Of a DNA stretch of 64,000 bases, positions 46,519 to 55,623 are shown one piece after another. The position numbers and the translations under genes were made by a program. The notes under the pieces are model-generated. The model did no database searches. It saw only the letters and a program-made list of their open reading frames with translations, and was not told the DNA's origin. The stretch covers positions 575,001-639,000 of the forward strand of contig CAJIZG010000003.1 of the NCBI GenBank assembly GCA_905181865.1. The letters run 5' to 3'. How positions within the stretch are numbered: position 1 is the first letter of the stretch; the number at the start of each line of letters is the position of its first letter. Source of the stretch: Urechidicola croceus (GTDB taxonomy: Bacteria > Bacteroidota > Bacteroidia > Flavobacteriales > Flavobacteriaceae).

Positions 46519-46526
46519 TATTTTTG
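46519..46526 (+). promoter_or_regulatory. -7 box (TATTTTTG) of the pRiA4b-like gene
   Basis: Exact TAnnTTTG, 17 bases before the ATG at 46544. The promoter is intact although the gene downstream is frameshifted. Confidence 0.55.
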
Positions 46527-46543
46527 CATTATAATTTCAAAGC

Positions 46544-47048
46544 ATGATTTACAAGATAAGAGCCATTTTGGATGTTGAAAAAGATGTTATTAGAGATGTT
46601 CTAATTGACAGTGCAGAGAATTTAGAAACGTTGCATAATTGTATTTCAAATGCCTTTGGATTCAATGGGCAAGAAATGGCATCCTATTACAGATCTGATA
46701 ATGATTGGAATGAAGGAGATAGAAATTCCTTTGTTCAATATGTCTGATGATCCTAGCGCGATTTCGATGCAAAGCTTTGCGCTTGAAGATACACTGCCAA
46801 TTGAGGGGAGTAAATTAATCTATGTATATGACTTTTTATCGATGTGGACATTCTATATCGAATTGTCAGAAATTAAAGAAAATACGAGTAATACTGATTT
46901 ACCTAAGATTGTCTTTGCCTTTGGTGATGTGCCAGAATCGGCACCAGAGAAAGAGTTTACGTCAGAATCTGATGGTGATTTTGATTTAGGAGATGATACT
47001 TTTGATAATGTCGACGAATTCGACAATATAGACGATTACGACTTTTAG
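46544..47048 (+). pseudogene. Plasmid pRiA4b ORF-3-like protein, frameshifted
   Basis: The N-terminal part (MIYKIRAILDVEKDVIRDVL, then NLETLHNCISNAFGF) runs to about 46704. There the frame must move by one base, after which EIEIPLFNMSDDPSAISMQS and KLIYVYDFLSMWTFYIELSE continue to an acidic tail ending DDYDF. Joined, the two parts give the usual IS1096/pRiA4b ORF-3 fold of about 165 residues. As it stands the first frame ends at 46747. A single-base change in GAAGGAGATAG is enough to explain it. The preserved sequence elsewhere suggests recent loss, or a sequencing error. Confidence 0.75.
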
Positions 47049-47085
47049 ATTTATTTCATGTGTACGCTTTTATTCTACTTTACAG

Positions 47086-47145
47086 GTCATCTGCTGTTCG
47101 CTTATAATTATTGCTCTATATGATTCAAATTTTTACTTTGTCGTT
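47086..47145 (-). repeat. Intergenic two-block element, copy 1 (diverged)
   Basis: On the minus strand the element reads AACGACAAAGTAAAA, 25 variable bases, ATAAGCGAAC, 7 bases, GAC. The blocks and the exact offset of 40 bases match the copies at 54825 and 60172. It lies between the pRiA4b-like gene and the ABC transporter genes. Confidence 0.5.
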
Positions 47146-47205
47146 TACTGTAACAATATTCAATCTTGGTCGTTATCTTAATAGTAGCCAAATTTCTCTA
47201 TACAA

Positions 47206-48111
47206 TTGGAAACAATATTAGTACTCAAAAACCTTGATAAAAAATACGGATCAATTCACGCCGTGAATGATTTATCCTTTGAAATTAAAAAAGGAAATGT
47301 TTACGGAATTCTTGGCCCAAATGGAAGTGGAAAATCTACTACTTTAGGAATTATTCTAAATGTAGTTAATAAAACCTCTGGTGAATTTAGTTGGTTCAAC
47401 GGAACCAAATCAACTCATGAAGCCTTAAAAAAAGTTGGTGCCATTATTGAGCGCCCGAACTTCTACCCCTACATGACAGCAAAGCAAAATTTAAAATTGG
47501 TTTGCAAAATAAAGGAAGTCTCAACTCAAAATATTGACGACAAATTGAAGGCTGTAAATCTTTTTCATCGAAGAGATAGCAAATTCAGCACCTTTTCATT
47601 AGGAATGAAACAACGATTAGCTATTGCCTCTGCCCTCTTGAATGATCCAGAAGTGTTACTACTCGATGAACCCACAAACGGGCTGGATCCTCAAGGAATT
47701 CATGAGATAAGAGAAATTATTAAAACCATAGCTATCAACGGAACCACTATTTTGCTTGCTTCCCATTTATTAGATGAAGTTGAAAAAGTCTGTAGTCATG
47801 TTGTGGTGATACGAAATGGTGTGAAATTATATGAGGGAAGAACAGAAGAAATGACGGCTTCCAATGGTTTTTTTGATTTAAAAACAGAAGGAAATCAAGA
47901 TAAGTTGGAATCACTTCTTGAAAATTTTGAAGGTATTTATTCTATTAAAAAAGAAGCTGATGGTAAATTTATTGCCATATTAAATCGTGATATTTCTGCT
48001 GCCGAACTAAACGCGTACCTATTCCAAAATAACGTTGTTTTATCACATTTGGTAAAACGTAAACCAAGTTTGGAACAACAGTTCTTAACATTAACAAACA
48101 GCAAGAGTTAA
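47206..48111 (+). CDS. ABC transporter ATP-binding protein
   Basis: A 301-residue ATPase of the CcmA/bacitracin-type family. Walker A GPNGSGKS, signature FSLGMKQRLAIASALL, Walker B VLLLDEPTNGLDPQG and H-loop LLASHLLDEVEKVC are complete. The start is TTG at 47206 (METILVLKNLDKKYG); no in-frame ATG lies close to the expected start. It pairs with the membrane gene 2 bases downstream. The likely role is export of, or immunity to, a lipid or peptide-like compound; the substrate is unknown. Confidence 0.92.
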   Translation: METILVLKNLDKKYGSIHAVNDLSFEIKKGNVYGILGPNGSGKSTTLGIILNVVNKTSGEFSWFNGTKSTHEALKKVGAIIERPNFYPYMTAKQNLKLVCKIKEVSTQNIDDKLKAVNLFHRRDSKFSTFSLGMKQRLAIASALLNDPEVLLLDEPTNGLDPQGIHEIREIIKTIAINGTTILLASHLLDEVEKVCSHVVVIRNGVKLYEGRTEEMTASNGFFDLKTEGNQDKLESLLENFEGIYSIKKEADGKFIAILNRDISAAELNAYLFQNNVVLSHLVKRKPSLEQQFLTLTNSKS

Positions 48112-48113
48112 GT

Positions 48114-48941
48114 ATGTTTCGATTATTAAATATTGAATTCCATAAATTAAAACACAGTAAAGCCAGCAAGGTTTTAATCATTACTTATTTCATACTATTA
48201 ACCTCAACAGCGCTCATAGCAACAATTAATTTTGATTTTGCTCAAGTTCAATTTCACTTAGCCGAAATGGGAGTTTTCAATTTCCCTTACATATGGCATC
48301 TAAGCACATACTTATCCTCTGCGATAAAGTTTTTCCTTTTATTAGTAATTGTTTCTATGATGGCTAATGAATATAGCAACAAAACTTTGAAGCAAAATTT
48401 AATCGATGGATTGAGTAAAAAAGAATTTGTTCTGTCTAAATTCTATACCGTTATTATTTTCTCTCTTGCGTCAACAATTTTTGTATTCTTTGTATCCCTA
48501 ATACTAGGTTTGATTTATTCCGACTTCACCGAGATTGCCGTAATTTTTTCTGATTTGGAATACATGCTTGCTTTTTTTATAAAATTAGTTGGCTTTTTCT
48601 CCTTCGGACTTTTCCTTGGCATCCTAATTAAAAGGTCTGCTTTTGCAATTGGAGCAATGATCATGTGGTTTATGTTTGAAAGTTTTATCAAAGGAATGCT
48701 TCACTGGAAATTAAAAGGTTCCGTAGACTTTATCATGCAATTCTTACCGTTGGAATCAATGTCCAATTTAATTAAAGAACCCTTTACACGCTTCTCAGCA
48801 GTTAAATCTATCGCGAAACAAATTGGTGAAGATTTAAGTAAAGATTATACTGTCCATTTTTTTAATATTATTATTGTAATTGTTTGGACTATCATTTTCG
48901 TATATCTCTCTTATTGGTTATTAAAACAACGAGATTTATAG
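48114..48941 (+). CDS. ABC-2 type transporter permease
   Basis: A 275-residue membrane protein with about six helices, e.g. VLIITYFILLTSTALIATIN, FLLLVIVSMMANEYSNKTLK and VIIFSLASTIFVFFVSLILG, and a last one in IIIVIVWTIIFVYLSYWLLK. The EYSNKTLKQNLIDGLSK stretch after helix 2 is typical of ABC-2 permeases. It starts 2 bases after its ATPase, so the two form an exporter unit. Substrate unknown. Confidence 0.88.
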   Translation: MFRLLNIEFHKLKHSKASKVLIITYFILLTSTALIATINFDFAQVQFHLAEMGVFNFPYIWHLSTYLSSAIKFFLLLVIVSMMANEYSNKTLKQNLIDGLSKKEFVLSKFYTVIIFSLASTIFVFFVSLILGLIYSDFTEIAVIFSDLEYMLAFFIKLVGFFSFGLFLGILIKRSAFAIGAMIMWFMFESFIKGMLHWKLKGSVDFIMQFLPLESMSNLIKEPFTRFSAVKSIAKQIGEDLSKDYTVHFFNIIIVIVWTIIFVYLSYWLLKQRDL

Positions 48942-48984
48942 ATGACATAAAATCTTGAATAATTTTAATAAAATAATATATTCG

Positions 48985-48992
48985 TATATTTG
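48985..48992 (+). promoter_or_regulatory. -7 box (TATATTTG) of the T9SS cargo gene
   Basis: Exact TAnnTTTG, 25 bases before the ATG at 49018. Confidence 0.55.
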
Positions 48993-49017
48993 TCAGTCTT
49001 CAAGCATATAAAAATTG

Positions 49018-52000
49018 ATGAAAAACTTTTTAATTTTCATACTAATATTTACATCTTATATTAGTTTTTCCCAAGGAGAAGCTAACAATTGGTATTTTGG
49101 AGATAGTGCTGGAATAAGTTTTGACACAGGCACTCCGGAAAGTATCTCTAGTCCGTCTATAAAAATAAGCACGTACGAAGGGTGCTCTTCAATTTCTGAT
49201 GCCGAAGGAAAGTTACTTTTTTACTCTGATGGAAGTAACGTATGGAATGCCTCACATGCTCTTATGCCAAATGGGAGGAATTTACTGGGACACCCGTCAA
49301 GTACTCAATCTGCTATGGTAATTCCAAGACCAAAGAGTAGTACTCAATATTATTTATTTACTGTAGGAGCTTGGGATGATCAAGGAGGTACTAATGGATT
49401 TGATTATTACACCATAGATATGAATGCAGATGGAGGGAAAGGAGATATCATTGCAGGACCCGTTAACTTATCTGGTCTATTATCACCTCTTTGGACGGAA
49501 AAAGTTGCCGCTGTTCAGGGAGCAGAATGCAATACCTATTGGGTTGTTTCTTATGATGGAACAAATCTAAAATCATATAAAGTTGATGAAAATGGTGTGA
49601 ATTTAACTCCTGTGGTATCGCCGGCAACAGCCAATGAAAAAGATAGAAGAGGCTATTTAAAAATATCGCCCAATGGAAAAAAGATTGCCATCGCACACTA
49701 TTTATACTACGGATTAGAAGCATCAGGCGAACTAATACCAGGTGGTGACAGCCAAGTTTTGCTATATGATTTTAATGATTTAACCGGACAAATAACAAAT
49801 CCCATTGAAGTATTTGATGATGTAAATAACAAGATTCACCCATATGGTCTCGAATTCTCAAGACAATCAACAAAATTATATACTTCTGCTTTAATCGAAC
49901 AAACTATTCTTACTGACAAAGTTTACAATGTAGTATATCAGTATGATTTAGAGAATAGTGACATCCCATCTACTCAATTTGAAATACGCAAACAAATTGG
50001 ATACAGAGGGGCATTACAATTAGGGCCAAACGGAAAAATATACGCTACAGTTCCTCAGTCATATCGTATTGGAACTAGTTTTTTAGATGTCATCAATAAT
50101 CCTGATGAATTAGGTTTAGGTTCAGATTATCAAGAAGATGTAGTCAATTTAGGCTTTGGGCGAGCAACACAGGGACTACCTCCATTTATTGCTTCTATTT
50201 TTTCACCAATAGAAATTTCCACTGATGATAGTAGTGGGAGTCCCACCTCATTAAACGGTCAATTGATAGATTTATGTATAGGAGATAATTTGACGATCGC
50301 CTCAGAACCTATAACTGGAAATGTTACCTATGAATGGTTTTTTAACGGCACGTCCATTTCTCCTGCTGAAAACCTAGAATTGTCTAATATTGATTCAAAC
50401 TCTATAGGTGACTATAAATTAGAAGTTTCTTCGATAGACGAATGTGACCGTATTAGCTATAGACAGGCATACTTTTCAATTGAATCCGTGAACCCTCCTC
50501 CAATTGCGTATCCAGTTGACAATTTTCTTATATGCGATGATGACTATACGGGTACTTACGAATTCAATTTTAATGACCTATTTTCTACCACCATATTAGA
50601 TGTACAAGACCCTGCTATTTTTGAAGTCGCATATTATGGGAATTCTACCGATGCGGAGAATGATACGAATCCACTGCCTGTTCCCTTCAATTCTCCGAAT
50701 ACAACTATACATGCGCGTGTTCAAAACATCAATAACAATAATTGCTTTGCAACTACAAGTTTTGATATAAATATTTATCAATCAGCCTTGTCTATTGAGA
50801 CAGATAGTATTGAATCCCTGAGGTTTTGTGACAATATATCGGTTGGAACTGACACCGATGGAATGATAGAATTTGACTTAGAATTAAGAAAAATGAATTT
50901 GTTGAATGGGCAACCTGATTCAGACTTTACTCTGACTTACTACACGGATTCAAATTATACCGATATCTCTAAAATACCAAATCCTAATACTTTTGAAAAT
51001 ACTATATCAGGTAAACAAATAATTTACGTAAGAAAAACAAATAATTTAGAGGTAAATTGCTATACAGATACTTCTTTTACTATTGAAGTCTTAAAATTAC
51101 CTGAAATTCAAGCAGCCATTACTTTTAAAAACTGTGATGACGATGGTTCTCCAGATGGATTTACAGATTTTAATTTAGAAGAAGCTACTGATATTATTAC
51201 AAACAAGAACCCTTCCTTGACTGCAACGTACCACGGTTCTTCTATAGATGCGACCGCTGGTTTACATCCTTTACCTTTTATATATAACAACGCAACCTCA
51301 AGTGCCGTTTTTGCCAGAGTAGAAACAGTTGATGGCTGTCATCGAATTTCTGCGGTAGACTTAAAAGTTTCAACCACTGCATTCCCTCAAGGATATTTAA
51401 AGGAGTTAGAAAGTTGTGATGACGATGATGAATTAGACGGATTGCACTTATTTGATTTAACGCAAGCCTCTGCAGAATTTATAGCTCAATTTCCAATAGG
51501 AGAACCCTTAGAAATTGAATATTATAGAACGCAAGAGGATGCTCAGTTAGAATTTAATAAAATTACAGATCAAGCCAATTATGTAAATGAAACTCCATTT
51601 ACGCAATTAATTTATGTTCGCGTAGAAAGCAAAGACAATGGCAATTGTTTTGGCATCGGTCCATATCTTAAGTTAACCGTTCATCCAAGGCCAGAATTTG
51701 AGGTCGTTCCCTTAGCTTCCGTCTGCATAAATCTTGGTACGGTAACGTTAGAAACCTTTAATCCAAAAGGTGATTATTCATACCAATGGTTTAATCCGAG
51801 TAATGATTTGATTGGTTCATCACCAACTTTAGAAGTAAGTATAGGTGGCGCATATAATGTCATTGCGACCTCTGGATTAAATTGCGCTTCATTTTCTCAA
51901 ATAATAACAGTTATTGCATCTGATGTTGCTACCATTAATGAGAATGATATAACTATTACCGATGATTCCAATAACAATACCGTTTCCATCAATAATGCTA

Positions 52001-52437
52001 ATCAGAATTTAGGAATAGGGGACTACGAATTTTCGTTAGATGACGAATTTGGTCTATTTCAAGATGCCCCTTTTTTTGATAGGGTTCTTCCTGGTATTCA
52101 CACCATTTTTGTTCGTGACAAAAATAGTTGTGGACTGGTATCAATAGATATATCTGTTATAGGGTTTCCAAAATTTTTCACACCTAATAATGACGGTCAA
52201 AATGACTATTGGAAAGTTCTAGGTGTAAATCAATATTTCTTCCCAACTTCTTTGATCTACATTTATGATCGATATGGTAAGATATTAGCGAAAGTAAACC
52301 CACATGGGAAAGGATGGGATGGCTATTATAATGGTATTCAACTACCTTCAGATGATTATTGGTTTTCTGTTCAACTCAAGAACCTTAATGGGGTTGTGAA
52401 AAATAAAAAAGGTAATTTCAGTATAATTAGGAGGTGA
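49018..52437 (+). CDS. Large T9SS type B sorting-domain surface protein
   Basis: A 1139-residue exported protein with signal peptide (NFLIFILIFTSYISFSQG). The N-terminal about 390 residues (NNWYFGDSAGISFDTGTPES) form a propeller-like domain found in gliding-associated proteins. An Ig-like part follows, then four repeats of about 95 residues, each opening with a CDD-type motif (near 50532, 50823, 51130 and 51411) and leading to an F-D/N-L stretch. The C-terminus (FPKFFTPNNDGQNDYWKVLG ... GNFSIIRR) is the CHU_C/type B sorting domain recognised by the type IX secretion system. It is probably a surface adhesin or a component linked to gliding. TTG at 49015 precedes the preferred ATG. Confidence 0.9.
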   Translation: MKNFLIFILIFTSYISFSQGEANNWYFGDSAGISFDTGTPESISSPSIKISTYEGCSSISDAEGKLLFYSDGSNVWNASHALMPNGRNLLGHPSSTQSAMVIPRPKSSTQYYLFTVGAWDDQGGTNGFDYYTIDMNADGGKGDIIAGPVNLSGLLSPLWTEKVAAVQGAECNTYWVVSYDGTNLKSYKVDENGVNLTPVVSPATANEKDRRGYLKISPNGKKIAIAHYLYYGLEASGELIPGGDSQVLLYDFNDLTGQITNPIEVFDDVNNKIHPYGLEFSRQSTKLYTSALIEQTILTDKVYNVVYQYDLENSDIPSTQFEIRKQIGYRGALQLGPNGKIYATVPQSYRIGTSFLDVINNPDELGLGSDYQEDVVNLGFGRATQGLPPFIASIFSPIEISTDDSSGSPTSLNGQLIDLCIGDNLTIASEPITGNVTYEWFFNGTSISPAENLELSNIDSNSIGDYKLEVSSIDECDRISYRQAYFSIESVNPPPIAYPVDNFLICDDDYTGTYEFNFNDLFSTTILDVQDPAIFEVAYYGNSTDAENDTNPLPVPFNSPNTTIHARVQNINNNNCFATTSFDINIYQSALSIETDSIESLRFCDNISVGTDTDGMIEFDLELRKMNLLNGQPDSDFTLTYYTDSNYTDISKIPNPNTFENTISGKQIIYVRKTNNLEVNCYTDTSFTIEVLKLPEIQAAITFKNCDDDGSPDGFTDFNLEEATDIITNKNPSLTATYHGSSIDATAGLHPLPFIYNNATSSAVFARVETVDGCHRISAVDLKVSTTAFPQGYLKELESCDDDDELDGLHLFDLTQASAEFIAQFPIGEPLEIEYYRTQEDAQLEFNKITDQANYVNETPFTQLIYVRVESKDNGNCFGIGPYLKLTVHPRPEFEVVPLASVCINLGTVTLETFNPKGDYSYQWFNPSNDLIGSSPTLEVSIGGAYNVIATSGLNCASFSQIITVIASDVATINENDITITDDSNNNTVSINNANQNLGIGDYEFSLDDEFGLFQDAPFFDRVLPGIHTIFVRDKNSCGLVSIDISVIGFPKFFTPNNDGQNDYWKVLGVNQYFFPTSLIYIYDRYGKILAKVNPHGKGWDGYYNGIQLPSDDYWFSVQLKNLNGVVKNKKGNFSIIRR

Positions 52438-52501
52438 TTACTTTTATATCAACTAATCCTTAACAAATCTTAACAGCTACTATTTTTCATACTCATAAAA
52501 A

Positions 52502-52517
52502 ATTGTATTTTTACAAT
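52502..52517. promoter_or_regulatory. Perfect inverted repeat upstream of parA
   Basis: ATTGTA-TTTT-TACAAT, a 6-bp dyad containing a -7-like TATTTTTA (52506-52513), 20-35 bases before the parA ATG. It could be an operator, for example for autoregulation by ParA or ParB, or chance in AT-rich DNA. Confidence 0.35.
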
Positions 52518-52536
52518 TTTTAACTTAAACTGATTT

Positions 52537-53301
52537 ATGGGGAAAATTATTGCGATTGCAAATCAAAAAGGTGGTGTAGGGAAGACTACTACTTCCATCA
52601 ATCTTGCTGCCTGTTTAGGTGTTTTAGAACAAAAAATACTACTTATAGATGCCGATCCACAAGCTAATGCAACTTCTGGCCTTGGTATAGATGTTGATAG
52701 CGTGGCATTGGGTACCTATCAATTATTAGAGCATACCGCTTCCGCAAAAGATGCAATTCAAAAGACGAACTCTCCAAATGTTGACATTATACCTGCGCAT
52801 ATAGATTTAGTTGCTATTGAGATTGAATTAGTAGATAAAGAAGCTCGAGAATATATGCTTAAAAAAGCATTGAAAGACATCAAAGAGGAATATGACTACA
52901 TTTTAATAGATTGTGCCCCGTCATTGGGACTGATCACTCTAAATTCACTGGTGGCAGCAGATGCCGTAATAATACCTATTCAATGCGAATATTTTGCCTT
53001 GGAAGGTTTAGGTAAATTACTCAATACGATCAAAGGCATTCAAAAAATACATAATAAAGAACTTGATATAGAAGGCTTACTTTTAACTATGTATGATGCT
53101 CGGTTAAGACTTTCAAACCAAGTGGTAGATGAAGTGAAAAAACATTTCGACAGTATGGTTTTTGATACTATTATTCAAAGAAATGTTAGATTGAGTGAAG
53201 CTCCAAGTTATGGAGAAAGTATCATTAAATATGATGCTACAAGCCGAGGTGCAGAAAATTATATTAATTTAGCGAACGAAATTCTTAAAAAGAATAAATA
53301 A
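52537..53301 (+). CDS. parA: Chromosome partitioning ATPase ParA (Soj)
   Basis: A 254-residue ParA/MinD-type ATPase with the deviant Walker A KGGVGKTTTSINLA near residue 10, the switch ILLIDADPQANATSGLG and Walker B YILIDCAPSLGLITLNSLVA. The conserved Soj region RNVRLSEAPSYGESIIKYD is present. ParA moves ParB-bound origins along the nucleoid. It is followed directly by parB and the dapB-lepB genes, the standard flavobacterial order. Confidence 0.97.
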   Translation: MGKIIAIANQKGGVGKTTTSINLAACLGVLEQKILLIDADPQANATSGLGIDVDSVALGTYQLLEHTASAKDAIQKTNSPNVDIIPAHIDLVAIEIELVDKEAREYMLKKALKDIKEEYDYILIDCAPSLGLITLNSLVAADAVIIPIQCEYFALEGLGKLLNTIKGIQKIHNKELDIEGLLLTMYDARLRLSNQVVDEVKKHFDSMVFDTIIQRNVRLSEAPSYGESIIKYDATSRGAENYINLANEILKKNK

Positions 53302-53303
53302 GC

Positions 53304-54197
53304 ATGGCAAAAGCGACAAAAAAGCAGGCATTAGGAAGAGGCCTCTCTGCGTTACTAAATGATAATAGTGAAGATATCACATCTATAAATGATGAAAATG
53401 CTAACAAACTTGTTGGTTCTATTGTCGAATTAGATTTAGAGAATATCCAAGTTAATCCATTTCAGCCGAGAACTTACTTTAATGAAGAAGCACTTCAAGA
53501 ATTAGCTACATCCATCCGAGAATTGGGTGTAATTCAGCCTATTACAGTTCGGAAACTGGAAGGAAATAAGTTTCAACTGGTTTCTGGAGAGCGTCGTTAT
53601 AGAGCTTCTAAATTAATTGGCAATAAATCTGTACCTGCCTACATAAGGTTAGCCAATGACCAAGAAATGCTAGAAATGGCTTTGGTTGAAAATATTCAAC
53701 GAAAAGATTTAGATCCTATTGAAGTAGCCTTGTCTTACCAACGTTTAATTGATGAGATAAACCTAACTCAAGAAGAAATGAGTAGACGCGTTGGTAAAAA
53801 GCGATCAACGGTTACAAACTATTTACGATTGTTAAAACTAGATCCTATCATACAAACAGGTATGCGAGATGGGTTTATATCAATGGGGCATGGACGAGCT
53901 TTGATTAATATTGAAGATTTTAACGGTCAATTATCTGTCTATGAGAGTATTATAAATAAAAAACTCTCTGTGCGTCAAACGGAAGCGCTTGTGAAAAGCG
54001 CTAAAGAAGGAAATGAATCAAAGTCTGCTCCGGTTGAAAAACAAATGCCGAAATTTGTAAAAAAGAGTCTGAAAGATTTCAGTGAATATTTTGGACATAA
54101 AGTAGATATTAAAGTATCTAGTAAGGAAAAAGGGAAAATCATAATTCCTTTTCATTCTGAAGAAGATTTTAATAGAATTAAAAAGTTATTACAATAG
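53304..54197 (+). CDS. parB: Chromosome partitioning protein ParB (Spo0J)
   Basis: A 297-residue ParB. The N-terminal CTPase/sliding-clamp domain has VNPFQPRTYFNEEALQELAT, PITVRKLEGNKFQLVSGERR and the GERRYRA motif. The middle contains the parS-reading helix-turn-helix (TQEEMSRRVGKKRSTVTNYL), and the C-terminus is a dimerisation region. I found no parS-like TGTTTCACGTGAAACA in this window. It starts 2 bases after parA and ends overlapping the next gene. Confidence 0.96.
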   Translation: MAKATKKQALGRGLSALLNDNSEDITSINDENANKLVGSIVELDLENIQVNPFQPRTYFNEEALQELATSIRELGVIQPITVRKLEGNKFQLVSGERRYRASKLIGNKSVPAYIRLANDQEMLEMALVENIQRKDLDPIEVALSYQRLIDEINLTQEEMSRRVGKKRSTVTNYLRLLKLDPIIQTGMRDGFISMGHGRALINIEDFNGQLSVYESIINKKLSVRQTEALVKSAKEGNESKSAPVEKQMPKFVKKSLKDFSEYFGHKVDIKVSSKEKGKIIIPFHSEEDFNRIKKLLQ

Positions 54198-54775
54198 TGT
54201 TTACTATCAGGATTTTCTTTGCTGTAATTTGTTTATTAATATTACAAACGACCTATTCGCAACAGGAAACAATTACTGTAGGTGATATAAAGACTATAAA
54301 CCCATACGATGAAGGAATCGACCCGTTGTCCCCTTCACGAGCAGCATTTTACTCAGCTGTATTACCCGGATTAGGACAAGCTTACAACAAAAAATATTGG
54401 AAAATTCCACTTGTATATGCCGCACTAGGAACTTCTATTTACGCATATAATTATAACAGAACAGAATATAAAAGATATAGGGATGCCTACAAATCAAGCG
54501 TCACAGGGAAACCTCATGAATTTGATGGGGAAGGACAAAATCCTTTTTTAAGTAATGAGGGCCTTCAAAGAGCACAAAAGAAATTTAAAGAAGATCGAGA
54601 TTTAACTGTGATGATATCAATTGGTTTATATGCGCTTCAAATTATTGAAGCAAGTGTAAATGCACATCTTATGCAAATGAATACAATTGACAGTATTAGT
54701 TTTAATCCAAATTTTCTTGTTGACCCAGTAACAAATAAATTTGTTGGTGGATTTACAGTTTCCTTTAAATATTAA
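54197..54775 (+). CDS. DUF5683 family exported protein
   Basis: A 192-residue protein with signal peptide (IRIFFAVICLLILQTTYSQQ). The core SRAAFYSAVLPGLGQAYNKK is the family's glycine-rich helix, followed by membrane-like segments (IPLVYAALGTSIYAYNYN, LTVMISIGLYALQIIEASVN). It is conserved at this place in the parAB-dapB-lepB operon of flavobacteria, but its function is not known to me. The start is GTG at 54197, overlapping the parB stop by one base. A role linked to the envelope is inferred only from the signal peptide. Confidence 0.85.
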   Translation: MFTIRIFFAVICLLILQTTYSQQETITVGDIKTINPYDEGIDPLSPSRAAFYSAVLPGLGQAYNKKYWKIPLVYAALGTSIYAYNYNRTEYKRYRDAYKSSVTGKPHEFDGEGQNPFLSNEGLQRAQKKFKEDRDLTVMISIGLYALQIIEASVNAHLMQMNTIDSISFNPNFLVDPVTNKFVGGFTVSFKY

Positions 54776-54824
54776 TTAATACGGATGTGACTAAACACCG
54801 AATATCTCAGTTTAATATATGAAT

Positions 54825-54884
54825 AACGAGCATGCTAAAATCTATATCTCCCAAAGGAATAATGAATAGCGAACAATGGGCGAC
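54825..54884 (+). repeat. Intergenic two-block element, copy 2
   Basis: AACGAGCATGCTAAA (54825-54839), 25 bases, AATAGCGAAC (54865-54874), 7 bases, GAC (54882-54884). Both blocks are identical to the copy at 60172 with the same spacing, while the intervening 25 bases differ. It lies in the gap between DUF5683 and dapB. Confidence 0.7.
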
Positions 54885-54910
54885 CGTTAAAAAAAAATAA
54901 TCATAGACAC

Positions 54911-55612
54911 ATGAAAATAGCCTTATTAGGATATGGAAGAATGGGGAGAGCAATTGAGAAAATTGCTTTGAATAGAGGACATGAAATCGTATTAAAAATA
55001 GACATTAATTCCCTAGAATATGATATTTCAGAAGTAGACGTTGCCATAGATTTTAGCATACCTTCTTCTGCATTTAATAATATCACTAATTGTTTTAAAA
55101 ATGGCGTACCAGTAGTCTCTGGAACCACAGGTTGGCTTGACCAATTTGATGAAGCGACCGCCATATGTACTAAAAACAAGAGTGGTTTTATTTCCGCCAC
55201 AAACTTTAGTTTAGGCGTAAATATATTCTTTGAACTAAATGAACAACTTGCTAAAATAATGGCAGACTTAGAAGATTATTCCATTTCTATGGAAGAAATT
55301 CATCATACCCAAAAATTAGATGCTCCAAGTGGCACAGCTATAACGTTGGCAAAAGGAATTATAAAAAATTCTTCTAAAAGGAAATGGGAACTGGATGTAT
55401 CAACAAGTAATAATACTATTCCAATTGTAGCAAAAAGAATCCCTGAAGTTCCTGGAACACATTCTGTTACATATGAATCAAGTATCGACACCATAGATAT
55501 AAAGCATACTGCACATAACAGAGAAGGTTTTGCCTTAGGAGCTGTTGTTGCCGCAGAATGGTTGGTAGGTAAAAAAGGAATTTTCTCAATGAAAGACGTC
55601 TTAGGTCTTTAA
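54911..55612 (+). CDS. dapB: 4-hydroxy-tetrahydrodipicolinate reductase
   Basis: A 233-residue DapB of the short Bacteroidota type. It reduces the dipicolinate precursor in lysine and diaminopimelate synthesis. The N-terminal Rossmann motif is MKIALLGYGRMGRAIEKIAL; SGTTGWLDQ and ATNFSLGVNIFFELNEQLAK lead to the substrate loop EIHHTQKLDAPSGTAITLAK, with catalytic histidines and lysine. The C-terminal HTAHNREGFALGAVVAAEWL matches the family. It lies in the parAB-lepB run, 136 bases after DUF5683. Confidence 0.96.
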   Translation: MKIALLGYGRMGRAIEKIALNRGHEIVLKIDINSLEYDISEVDVAIDFSIPSSAFNNITNCFKNGVPVVSGTTGWLDQFDEATAICTKNKSGFISATNFSLGVNIFFELNEQLAKIMADLEDYSISMEEIHHTQKLDAPSGTAITLAKGIIKNSSKRKWELDVSTSNNTIPIVAKRIPEVPGTHSVTYESSIDTIDIKHTAHNREGFALGAVVAAEWLVGKKGIFSMKDVLGL

Positions 55613-55623
55613 AAAAAATAATT

